A stretch of DNA of 64,000 nt from Suillus spraguei (lineage: Eukaryota; Basidiomycota; Agaricomycetes; Boletales; Suillaceae). Under the pieces are notes generated by a model. The model was not told the DNA's origin, searched no databases, and worked only from the letters and a program-made list of their open reading frames with translations. The stretch covers positions 186,001 to 250,000 of the forward strand of contig JABCPU010000047.1 of the NCBI GenBank assembly GCA_016800925.1. The letters run 5' to 3'. The translations under genes were made by a program, and so were the position numbers. Below are positions 12,860-22,326 of this stretch, one piece after another; the first letter of the stretch is position 1; each line of letters begins with the position of its first letter.

Positions 12860-13066
12860 ATCCAAGTAAGAGAGCCAGGCTGGAGCAACAGCAGAAGAAA
12901 GCAGGTGTAAGTGATCGTTCAAAGAGCAAAGGCAAAGGGAATTATTAATATTATTGGCGCGTTCAGGGCGCATCACACTAGGTGTCACAACACGTGACAA
13001 TGTGACACCACTTAAGCTCTCCGCAAGGATCCCATTTGATCAAGATCTCTCATAAACCCCCTTGCA
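12860..13066. promoter_or_regulatory. Short divergent promoter, DCN1 / CIA2
   Basis: Only 207 bp separate the two inferred start codons, so the two genes probably share a bidirectional promoter. A GTGTCACAACACGTGACAATG stretch near 12984-13004 contains a CACGTG E-box inside an imperfect palindrome (GTGTCACAA...GTGACA). This is a plausible bHLH-type site but is unproven. Confidence 0.45.
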
Positions 13067-13746
13067 ATGAACGGAGAAATCTTTAACGCCAACCCAACTG
13101 TCTATGCTTCCAAGCCTTCTACCCGTAAATCGAAATTTGAGGCAGGGCAGTCACTATGGATTGACGAACAGTACGAGCCGGAGCTCAGCAGCGAGTCCGA
13201 AGTGGAGCCTATTGACGAGGATGAGATATTTGGTGCATTTCAGACCTTCTTAACTCCTAAACTCACCTAAATCGCACGCATTGCTGCAGACTTGATCCGC
13301 TCTATCGCAGATCCTGAGCATCCTAATTCTCTTGAAGAACTCAGGGTAGTGTCTGCAGAGCAAATTAAAATGGGTGACAATCACATCATGGTCGAGTTTA
13401 CTCCCACCGTACCTCACTGTGGGATGTCAACACTGATTGGCGAGTGCCTTTACAACGTTTGAGAATCTCTCTTAACCAACTGCTCAGGGCTGTCCATTCG
13501 TGTGCGACTGATGCGAAGCTTGCCTCAGCGTTTCAAAGTGGATATCCGAGTGAAACCAGGATCGCATCAGAGTGAGCTTGCAGGTTAGTAACCGATCTCC
13601 TGTTTCCTTCTATTTTTTGACCGCATGTTTTAGTAAATAAACAATTGAATGATAAGGAACGTGTTGCCGCTGCTTTGGAAAACCCTGCCCTAGTTGAGAC
13701 ACTAGAAAAGTGTCTAGAGCCCGTCGGGGGACACGATAGCCGGTAG
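13067..13746 (+). CDS. CIA2: CIA2/MIP18-family cytosolic iron-sulfur assembly protein
   Basis: Four exons give 174 aa: 13067-13232, 13290-13439, 13488-13583, 13634-13746. The protein has a polar N-terminus ([10 protein letters not shown]), an acidic stretch, then the FeS assembly P domain: [40 protein letters not shown] with the reactive-Cys PHC motif, [21 protein letters not shown], and a C-terminal [23 protein letters not shown]2 is part of the CIA targeting complex that passes Fe-S clusters to nuclear and cytosolic proteins such as DNA polymerases and helicases. The second intron starts GCGAGT, a GC-AG donor; only this site gives the conserved [12 protein letters not shown] join. The gene looks complete. 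Confidence 0.93.
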
Positions 13747-15518
13747 CAAGTATTGATTCCCTTGAGTGATTATGTGATGAGTTGTATCTATAGCTTTATC
13801 TTACAGGATTGTAGCACCTTTGTTCTACTTAAGTGCAATCGCTCGCGCTGTCCCAAAATAGCAATGCTCTTCCTCCTTGTAAGTGATTTATGATCGTGTT
13901 AGTGCATTATATTTCTTTAGGAGACTAATCATAATTCATCATGCTATCGATATGACCTGCATCGCACTTCCCCCATCAGGTATCCTGCGTGCGCTCTCAT
14001 CGCATCCAGGTCCAATTCGATTCAGTGTCACGGTGTTTCCTGTCGACAGGCGGTCGGATGTAGTCATCGTTGTTCATGTTATGTCGTGGTGCCCTGCAGA
14101 GTTTTACTACAACAATGCAGACGACGATAACGATAACTAGATTGCACACTACGAAAGACACGGAGAACTTTTGGAGACCGACATGGCCAGTTATAGCTGT
14201 AACCTGCTCCACATCTATACCAATATCAATAACAGCAGGCATGCTGCGGACTGGAGCCCAAAAAATAGATACACGTGAAATAGTCATGCTTTGGTGGAGG
14301 GCGTGGATTTTCTCCGCTGCCTTCGCGTGAATCGAACAAGCCAGAACAAGACCAGAGCATTAGAATTACTTCCAGGTCCAAGACGCGGTCAGTTATCAAA
14401 TTCATCTGCCACTGATGAAATGATGCACTGAACCGTTGGCTTTCTCGAGGTCCGACTCTACCCGCTGTACGACGTGGAGAGTCATGCCACGCTGACGCCG
14501 AAATGGATCCGTCTTTGCGGCTACTATCATCATCCTTCACACGACGAAAGCGAAGACCACGAATGATTGCGCGGCGAAGACATTCGTACAAGGGCGTAAC
14601 GCGCATTGCAAAAATAATCATACCCGGGAAAGTCTTTACGAAGTCAGTCAGGGTTACCTAACCGAGTTCACCGCGTCACAGGTTTGGGAGGCACACCTGG
14701 GCATTGACTGTCGTAAGACCCCGCTGCCACCAAACATCTTCCCACCAGAATTTCCGTCAGTGCAGTGAATGATGGTGAGCATTTGGTAATTCTCGATCTG
14801 ACTCCTGCCGTTTAAACGTATTGGATCACAAGAATCCCGACGGGCCGCCAGGGTTTTCAGCTCGACTTCAACACGGACGTGGTAAACAGAGGTAGCCGGG
14901 ACCTACGACGCTTCAAATTTCAGCCAGTAGTAGCCGCCCCCGCAAGAAAACACGCGCTGGACCAACCTTTCATTGAAGGTGAATTGGTGAGCTGGTGGCT
15001 AGCCTTCGGATCATCGTTCTTGATCGCAAACCTTGTATTCCATGTGTCATAAAAGGGTTGTATTCGCCTATGTTGAACGGACTCACTAATTTTAATCGGA
15101 CTGCTACAGGGCAGTGTGCCGCATCAAGATTGTTGTGCGTAGGGATGCTGGCTTTCTCAGAGCCGCCAGAGTCGTGTAGTAAGTCTTCCAGTACCGACGG
15201 CAAACTATGAACGATCGAATTTCCCAAGCTATCTTGGTACATGATAGTCAAATACTTTATACATTAATATAAAGTTGTGAACCTACTGCAAGACTGTCAG
15301 TCCGAAGAGGATGATATTGATACAATGGTATTTGCGGTAGGTATAAAAAAAAAAAAGCTACATTTATGCAGAGTGAATGAAAGCATGCTACATTGGGGAT
15401 AGAAAGAAGAACGGTAACCTAAAGATCAATCCATTGGCAGTCAGCGTGTTAAGAAGTGTATAGTGTTCGAATAAAGGCAGAAATCGAAAAGAGCGACAGA
15501 ACTAACAAAATCCGGCTC
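13747..15518. other. Gene-poor stretch, no confident gene
   Basis: About 1.8 kb downstream of CIA2. Several frames of 90-130 codons exist on the minus strand (14226-14621, basic; 13997-14287; 14970-15251), but none shows a family motif or a clear exon chain. A plus-strand piece near 14690-14770 reads VWEAHLGIDCRKTPLPPN before a stop and might be a decayed gene end. An A-run follows TAT near 15342-15356. Treat it as unannotated or decayed sequence. Confidence 0.4.
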
Positions 15519-16301
15519 TCAATCTTCGAGAAGAAAGTCCCAGTTAATATTCCTCTCCGGTAATTTCTTAGAAGTTGAACTAAAAATGCGTTTCAACGTT
15601 TCCTTGGGCTGGCTCTCTGGAGCGTTGGTGTGAATATCCCACATCCTAAACGTTACCAGACCGCGGGTATCAACCCATACTTCGTCATTATCCCAATTAT
15701 CATCCATCGACATCGCCTCATTCACGCGGACGTTTGCCATCATGCGGTTAACAAAACCAGCTGAGAAAGATGGCGTGCCTGAGCAACGGATGTGACCTCT
15801 AAAATCCGAGGGCAGCCACACGGTCACGTTGGAAGTGGTGGTTCGGATGTCAAGGAAAAACTTGCAGCGGGGTACAGAGCGGCACTGTGATTGTTTAGAC
15901 ATGATGTAGCAAGAAAGGGATGGCACTCACGACTTTAACCTTAATCGGCGATGTCTCGTTACTGACGAACATGGCCAGACGGTGGTCTACCGGCTGATTA
16001 CGTGCACGATAGTGTGGTAGCACCAGAGATATATCAATGGGCTTCGGTGTTTTGAGCATGAAATCATAGTCGCTCAGAGCATTGTAGTGAATCTTATGGG
16101 TGCCAATTGGCTGAACCCTCTGTGTAACGAATCAGCTACTTGCACGCATATAGAGTAAGGAGGGGGTTGTATTGTACCAAACAAGTCTTTTCGAGTGATA
16201 ATGAACTCTATTGAAGGGAGACTTGAGCCGAATTTTACACTGTGTTTGAAGGATAAAACTGACCTCGGTGTCTGACCACATTGAACAGTTCGACATAACA
16301 T
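15519..16301 (-). CDS. DUF7330-like protein, copy 1
   Basis: The two C-terminal exons are clear. Exon about 16119-15931 encodes YNALSDYDFMLKTPKPIDIS and AMFVSNETSPIKVKV. Exon 15884-15519 encodes FFLDIRTTTSNVTVWLPSDF, FVNRMMANVRVNE, DEVWVDTRGLVTFRMWD and a Lys/Asp-rich end. The pattern of beta strands with V-x-LPSDFRG and later DEVWVDTRG is that of DUF7330, common in mushroom genomes and of unknown function. The N-terminus is uncertain; a frame up to 16301 ends in a PPPYS stretch that could be its first exon. A homologous gene follows at 16735-17422 on the same strand. Confidence 0.6.
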
Positions 16302-16734
16302 GCAAATTAACTTTCAGTAATGAACGAAATATGGTGAAGATGTAAATGCGAGGCGGGGACAAGAATACGAAGTTGGGCGTCCTTGAGTCGGGAACTCTCT
16401 CAAGGCTCTGCCACATATTTAAGGGTTTGGGAAGGCGGTCACCTATACGTCACCGTGTCGGAGTGAAGAGCCCGCAAATCGTTTCCCTTATGCCTTATTT
16501 GGGTAGTCTTGTATTCGCGAAACAAAAAGAGCGCTTGCAATCTTGATTCTTTAGTTCGGCCACCCGAAGGCGAGAACAACATACCTTCTACTTCGGCTCG
16601 ACAATGTACTCCGCGTGCCTCGTCCGTAGTACTAACACGTGGCTATCTACCCACACAACAATCTCCATTACAAATTTCAAGCTACTGTATCCAGACAGCA
16701 CATGTTACACACAAGGAAACGACAACTTCAAGAA

Positions 16735-17422
16735 CTACCTCCCAGCGCCTAAGGCTGACTCCAACAGCCTAGAACAGCCTAGACGCCGTTGAAAAATCTT
16801 CCGCATGCCACGATCCATCCGAGACCAAACTTTATTATTGACATCACCCTCTGTTCTCAGCATCAGTTCAATCTTTCCCTCGGCATGGATAAAAACTTCG
16901 TCGTCATCTTCAAGCGCACAGGCCCCAAGCCTGATAAAACCCCGCCGCATTCGCTCGTTGAACGTACGACCACAACGAATCTGACGACGACGGCGTAGAC
17001 CCTCATAGTCGTTAATAGACACGATGCCCCGGAAAGAAGCAGGTAATATAATTTTCACACCGGCTGAGCATGCGAAAATATGAAGGCGAAAGAAGTGGTT
17101 CTCTGCACCTGGTGTACGAAACTAAAGAAGCCAAGATTACTAAATACAGTCTCGGTCACCAAAATGACCACCTGGTGGGACTTACAACTTCGGCCTTGAT
17201 GGATCCAAAGCGACTAGAAAGATATGCTACCGATTTGGCCAATGGGACAGCATCAGATGGGAATGGTGAGAGCATGACTAGCCTCGCGTGGATATGTTGG
17301 TTGGTTGCTGACGTTTGGAAGACAAATGGATCACCAAAGACGGCATCTTGCTTGCGGGGGAGAAACTGCTCGGTGACAAATGCAGTGTTCTCTTCCTGAA
17401 TGACAGTCAAATCACGCAACAC
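16735..17422 (-). CDS. DUF7330-like protein, copy 2
   Basis: The upstream exon (about 17422-17180) reads GDPFVFQTSATNQHIHARLV and AYLSSRFGSIKAEV, matching in spacing the DFMLKTPKPIDIS and FVSNETSPIKVKV of copy 1. The last exon (about 17100-16735) reads HFFRLHIFACSAGVKIILPA then SFRG, NERMRRGFIRLG and DDDEVFIHAEGKIELML, again in the same order as copy 1 (LPSDFRG, then DEVWVDTRG). So the two genes are diverged tandem paralogues. The start is not resolved; no signal peptide is seen. Function is unknown, and it could be a pseudogene if an upstream exon is missing. Confidence 0.55.
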
Positions 17423-18001
17423 CTAGTGTGTTCCATTTAAACTTACCTCTGTCGTGGTTGATGCCGAAAAAGCGCTTAAATTACTAAGGAGCTGAATAAT
17501 GTCGCCTTAGTTTCAGATCCCCTGCAAGATATAGAATCACTAACCGATAGTGGTGGGGTGAGCCTGCTCATGTTCAGAATAATGATCACTGTATCGTACG
17601 GTTCCATCAGGTTTATATAAAGTCCTTTGCCACTCAGACGAGTCCAACTGTTCGACAAAGCAGTTAAATTGTGGACTACTGTGGACTGATCACCACTGGG
17701 ACAAAGGCTACTGTGGTGGCGTGAGCAGGCTCTACAACAAGCACAAAGGAGAAACCTCGGGTTTTCTTGCACGTTCCAGTAGTCCAGGAGAGGTACATGG
17801 TTTTGGACTACACCCAGTGGATCACTTGAACGAGGCCCAACTTGAATGGAAAAGGGTATTGTATCCGAGGGTCAAAGGAAATCGAATACCTGTTACCCAC
17901 ACAACTCTGAAGTAGCCGGCGGGAAAGTAAGGATGTCTTCACATGACAAAACATAACGTACAATACATGTCTAGCCGGATTTTTATATAGGAATAGTTGG
18001 C
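17423..18001. other. Spacer with small frames only
   Basis: About 580 bp between DUF7330 copy 2 and the RAD18 stop. Short frames on both strands (for example 17476-17772 minus) have no recognisable motif. A few GTGGACTACTGTGGACT-type short repeats occur near 17668-17690. The 5' exon of DUF7330 copy 2 may lie here. Confidence 0.35.
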
Positions 18002-19474
18002 TTACGAAAACAGTTGATCCTCTTCAGAATCTGCAACAACATCATCATCTTGAGGATGTTGCCGCACAATTGTGGGACCGGAGTCCTTTCTAACCTTACT
18101 ACTCCGCGCTTCAGCAATTAGTCGTGCAAACTCTCCTCGATTGTTCAACTACAGCTTGCTATGAACGATCTCAGCAATAGGAAGAACGGAAGACCCACCA
18201 TATGAGTTGCTGTATTGTCCACGAGATGCCTTCGCTTTCTATTATCTTCCCAATTCTTCAATTCATTGCGTAATTCTTTCGTATTCTTCCTGGGACCAGA
18301 CTTATCTAAATTGGCATTAAAAATCATAACCCAGCTAAGATCCGTTGAGAACCGTGAATTTAATTTGAAACCAGGTCACACACCGTTGATGTCGTGCTAT
18401 CCACGTTTTCCGGTCACCGAGGATGGGTAAATTGTGAGCGTGCAACAAGTCTTTGACCTGTTTGTCCTTCAATAGATCATACGAGGCCTTGGGGATGCGT
18501 TCCGTTGCATCATTTACGTCAATCCTGCCTCCATGTTCTCGTTAGTTCGTTAAGCTCAAAATTAAACTAACACTTACCCGTTGTCCCTAGTCTTTCCCTT
18601 TTTTAAAAATAACTTTGACCATTGATCTTTGGCGCCTGATGTGGCAAGACCGGATGCATTGAATGAGTTTTTCTGGCATCCCGAGTCTAAATGAGTATTG
18701 ATATCCCCCATGACAATAGACACGTTGCAGATAGGACAGTTTACCATCTGACCCCCTAAGTACGAATTGAACACTACTGTGCCACAATATCACAAAAGGA
18801 CGCTCGAACCTTGCACAATTTCTTCCTCCTGTGGATCCGACGAAGGCTCCATGTCTCGCCTTCTCAAACGCCTTGACTTGCCTGGTACCGGGGAAGAGGC
18901 GAGCTGGCTTGAATCAGAAGGACCCGAAACCATAACGACATCCGAATCGGAAGACACTGAACTGACGCGTCGTTTGCGCTTCTTACCATTGATTAATGGG
19001 GCATTGGGCCGACGAGGTGTTTGTTCTTCTTGACTCCTTCTAGTGCGGTCCTGTTCCCCGCGGGAGAGCCGGAGAATAGTTGATCTGTACTTGTTCAAAC
19101 TGCGTCTATCCGACGGGGGATGAGGACTCACCGTGCAGTTTTCCACGCACTCACCGCCTCCTCGAGAACTGGATTTGTCCTAAATTGGCCTTCACTTGTC
19201 GACTTCCTGCAGCTTGGACACTCCGATTCTTTGACAATGTGTTCCCTAATACACTACCGGAAACATTCAGATGACAGGCTGCATGAGAAAGGGGTAAGGC
19301 ACCCACAAGTGAGCAGAAACAGTGCCCGCAGGCAAGCGATATGGGTGCATCGTATAATTCGCCGCAAATTGTGCATCGCAGACTCGCGTCCAGTTGTCGC
19401 AAGTCTGGCATAGAGAAATCGCTCGGGTCTGGGATATTTGTGGAAAGGAGTACTTGAACGTTATTCGTGGACAT
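18002..19474 (-). CDS. RAD18: RAD18-type E3 ubiquitin ligase (post-replication repair)
   Basis: A minus-strand gene with about six exons. The N-terminus DFSMPDLRQLDASLRCTIC is followed by GHCFCSL and, across an intron, CIREHIVKESECPSCRKS, completing a C3HC4 RING. A polar linker has a basic KKRKRR nuclear-localisation-like patch. A UBZ4 finger (CPICNVSIVMGD...HLDSGC) lies near 18670-18745. The SAP domain follows (KASYDLLKDKQVKDLLHAHN, then RHQR). The C-terminal part has IFNANLDKSGPRKNTKELRN and an acidic end (DDDVVADSEEDQLFS). RAD18 works with RAD6 to mono-ubiquitylate PCNA at stalled forks. Domain order and about 400-aa size fit the family, and all key Cys/His residues are visible. The start is the ATG at 19474. 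Confidence 0.93.
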
Positions 19475-19768
19475 GAAGTTCAGTTGGACGAGAGTTTGAA
19501 CTTTGTCTTAGAGAAAATATGTTAAGAATAGAAAGATACTAGAAGAGCTCATCTAAAGGAGAGAGGCAAAGAGTTCTGGCACTAGCCATTAGTGCGGTCG
19601 CGTAATCTCACTTGTCACACATGTGACTTTTCGCGTTCTGACGTCACGTACCTACTGACCAAGTATGAAATACGAATGTCCATCAAGAAATGAATGATAC
19701 ACTATTCTACATGCAAATGAAGTGGGTATATAAAAGTACAATTTATATCCGCGAATGATTCCAGTGAG

Positions 19769-21237
19769 TCAGAAAATACCTTCAAAATCATACATCTCTT
19801 TTCCATCATCGGGTGAAGCAATGTTCCGAAGGAGTGGGTCAAGAGATGTCAGCTCATCCTTGATTCCATTTCGAGCGACCTGGTCTAACTCCTTCAATAA
19901 TGCTGACGTGATTTTCTGTCGTATTCTGTTTAGTATCCATGTTTTCATATTATTCTGAATCTACTACCTTGAATTTTGTGTCCACTTTTAGGAGCATATC
20001 TCCCATCCCGGGCGTCCAGCTAGGCGGTGGACTTCCGAGTGCACCGCCGTAACCACCGTGTACGTTTGCAATACCCCAAAGGCTGGAGTCGCCGTCATCC
20101 ATTTGTTTCACATTAGAATCGGCGCCAGAGAAGAGATACGAAACACCAGGATGTGGTGCGAGAAGCCCCAGAGGTCCCATCATATGTTGCCCAGAGTTTG
20201 GAAATGGTGAAGGGCCCAGTATTCGCGATATTTTGTTGTATACTTCCGACATGACATCTAGGAGGGAGAGAAGGGTCTGATGATAGTCTAAAGGAAATGG
20301 CTGTGAATATTTTGAATATTTCAGTTGATTAAATCACTATCAAACTCGTAGTGAACGTACTATATGAGGTGAAACGAGGTATGATGTCTCCGATCCGTCC
20401 GTATATGGTACAGTGTATTCAGCGAAACCACCAGCAGCTTGCCGTTTCGCTACTTTGGACCGGAATAGCCGCTGGACCCACAGTAAACAGCGAATAACCC
20501 ACGGTCATCGGATAACAACTTACGATCTTTGGCTGACGATCGGGCTCCTCCTTTGCCTGGTCATATTCGTTCATGGTATTCATTAGTCCGCGAAGAAAGT
20601 CTTGGACTTGAGGTATTTCTAACAGGTTCGAAAGCGACATTGCCAGGATAGCAAATCGATATGTCCTGTTTTACAATACTTCAGCATAAGTAATAAATCC
20701 TGGGGCTTGCCGCACCGTTTGCGCATAGCCAAGTTATTGAATGCCTTGTCGAGTTCAGCCCTGGACATCATAATTGTATGGAACCAATGACTTCTCCTGT
20801 TGGTATTCGTGAGTGCTAGAAATTAATATAAGGGAACACCCAACACACCCTTCATGAACATTTCGCATGTAAGTCAACGTGATGATCCGCTTCTGCACCA
20901 AATCTCGGAGATATTCGACAGAGGTTCCCTGCGCGATGACCGGTGTGCCATTTCCTACCAACGTGGCACTAGATGAAAGTGTGTCAGAGTGAACAGATTG
21001 ACCATCCCATTCTCTGGCGGATGCAGGAATTGCAGTCGGTGTCGAGACCGAAGTATAAGCGACGCTAGTAGCTGATGATATGCTGCCCACCGTTGCCGCG
21101 TTTACAGAGCCGTTCGCGGGCTTAAACGAAGACAGCAAGTTCTGCGCCGAGCTCTTCCTGCGCATGGTCGGACGAGATGATTCTGTCATTGACGGACTGC
21201 TTGGCGTCGGAAAAGCAGTCTGGAAAACAGCCGTCAT
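19769..21237 (-). CDS. Conserved fungal protein of unknown function
   Basis: A minus-strand multi-exon gene. It begins MTAVFQTAFPTPSSPSMTES with a Ser/Thr-rich, probably disordered N-terminus. A conserved-looking body follows: SVEYLRDLVQKRIITLTYMR, NVHEG, RSHWFHTI, MSRAELDKAFNNLAMRKRTY, RFAILAMSLSNLLEIPQVQD, a later PFPLDYHQTLLSLLDVMSEV, GPLGLLAPHPGVSYLF, GSPPPSWTPGMGDMLLKVD, and an end rich in LLKELDQVARNGIKDELTSL. No catalytic motif or membrane span is obvious, and several helices look amphipathic. I believe this is a widespread fungal family but cannot name it. The start was chosen as the first ATG; the frame above it starts only at TTG. The gene is divergent from NTF2 across 135 bp. Confidence 0.7.
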
Positions 21238-21372
21238 CTCGACAGTGTCGCAGCCGAAACGTTGATAACCCAAATTAGGAAGGTTATCGATTGCAGCTTT
21301 TATACTTGGCAGGCTGACTCTGCCCTACTACCACCATCTCCGCAATCGTTTGTGTCCTAGCTCTCGAACACC
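21238..21372. promoter_or_regulatory. Very short divergent promoter
   Basis: Only 135 bp lie between the start codons of the unknown fungal gene (-) and NTF2 (+), so one shared regulatory region must serve both, unless longer 5' UTRs overlap. A CTTTTATACTT stretch at about 21296-21306 could act as a TATA-like element. Confidence 0.45.
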
Positions 21373-21954
21373 ATGGATATCACTGCTATAGCAAAAAACT
21401 TCACTGAGTTCTACTACTCACAATTCGCACTAGGCCGGCAGAACCTGGCCCCTTTGTATGTAAGCACTTCGTATATACAACCTTCCGGTATTCAAACACT
21501 TTTTGACGACTTCTAGCGAACGCACTCCATGTTGACATGGGAGGGAAAACCGTTCCAGGGCGGACCTAACATCGTGCAGCATCTGACTGTAAGTCTGATC
21601 GTATTTCAACTCATATCGCTCACCGTTTTTCCGTATGGTTCAGGAACTGCCTTTTGAAAAGGTCGCCCATAAGATCAGCACATTTGACGCGCAGCCGTCA
21701 TCCCTCGACATGAGTACTCTCTTGATCAATGTGACAGGGCTACTAAGGGTTCGTTTTTTGGTCGATCAATCGCGTGATCTAGCTACTGAAGAAGATGTAG
21801 GTGGATGGAGACCAAGAATTGCAGTTCTCCCAGGTGTTTGTGCTGGCAAAGGAGGGCGAATCGTTCTACGTGTACGTTCATCAACTTGATGCTAAGAACT
21901 CCGTTATAAATCGTTTGCAGGCTCAATGACATTTTCCGGCTCAACCTCGGCTGA
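21373..21954 (+). CDS. NTF2: Nuclear transport factor 2 (RanGDP importer)
   Basis: Five exons give 122 aa: 21373-21459, 21517-21588, 21644-21748, 21801-21871, 21921-21954. The NTF2 fold is recognisable: MDITAIAKNFTEFYYSQFAL, LYRTHSMLTWEGKPFQGG, IVQHLTELPFEKVAHKISTF, DAQPSSLDMSTLLINVTGLL, VDGDQELQFSQVFVLAKEGE, SFYVLNDIFRLNLG. It binds RanGDP and FxFG nucleoporins and returns Ran to the nucleus. Length matches the family (about 125 aa). Joining exons 3 and 4 at 21801, not at an earlier AG, gives the expected loop. The gene is intact. Confidence 0.95.
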
Positions 21955-22326
21955 GGTGCTGAAGCACAGCATATTGTAAATCTGGTAGATGAGACAAAGA
22001 TCCCCAGAAGTGTAATGGAGGGCGGAAGCTTCCGTCGTTTGTACCTCATAGCTTATTCCATCGAAAGTAGATCAGACTGTTAGTTTTGGAAAGATCGTCG
22101 TGTCGAACAATTCCAAGGGGGATTAGCAGAACACACCAAACCGGTCGACTTAAAATGTTCAACTAGCGCGCCCACTAGCGGATAAACCGTAACAATAAGA
22201 AGTATGAAGACTAACACCAGGTAGAACATATTGTGTAGAGGGTATTAATACTAGTAGTCAGTCCATAAGCACAACATACGAGGTTATGTAAAGAACCTGC
22301 TTGAAACCTCCGAATATTTCACGTGT
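21955..22326. other. Convergent 3' intergenic region
   Basis: About 370 bp between the NTF2 stop and the Vps1 stop. AT-rich stretches typical of 3' UTRs are present; no coding frame or repeat is seen. Confidence 0.5.
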
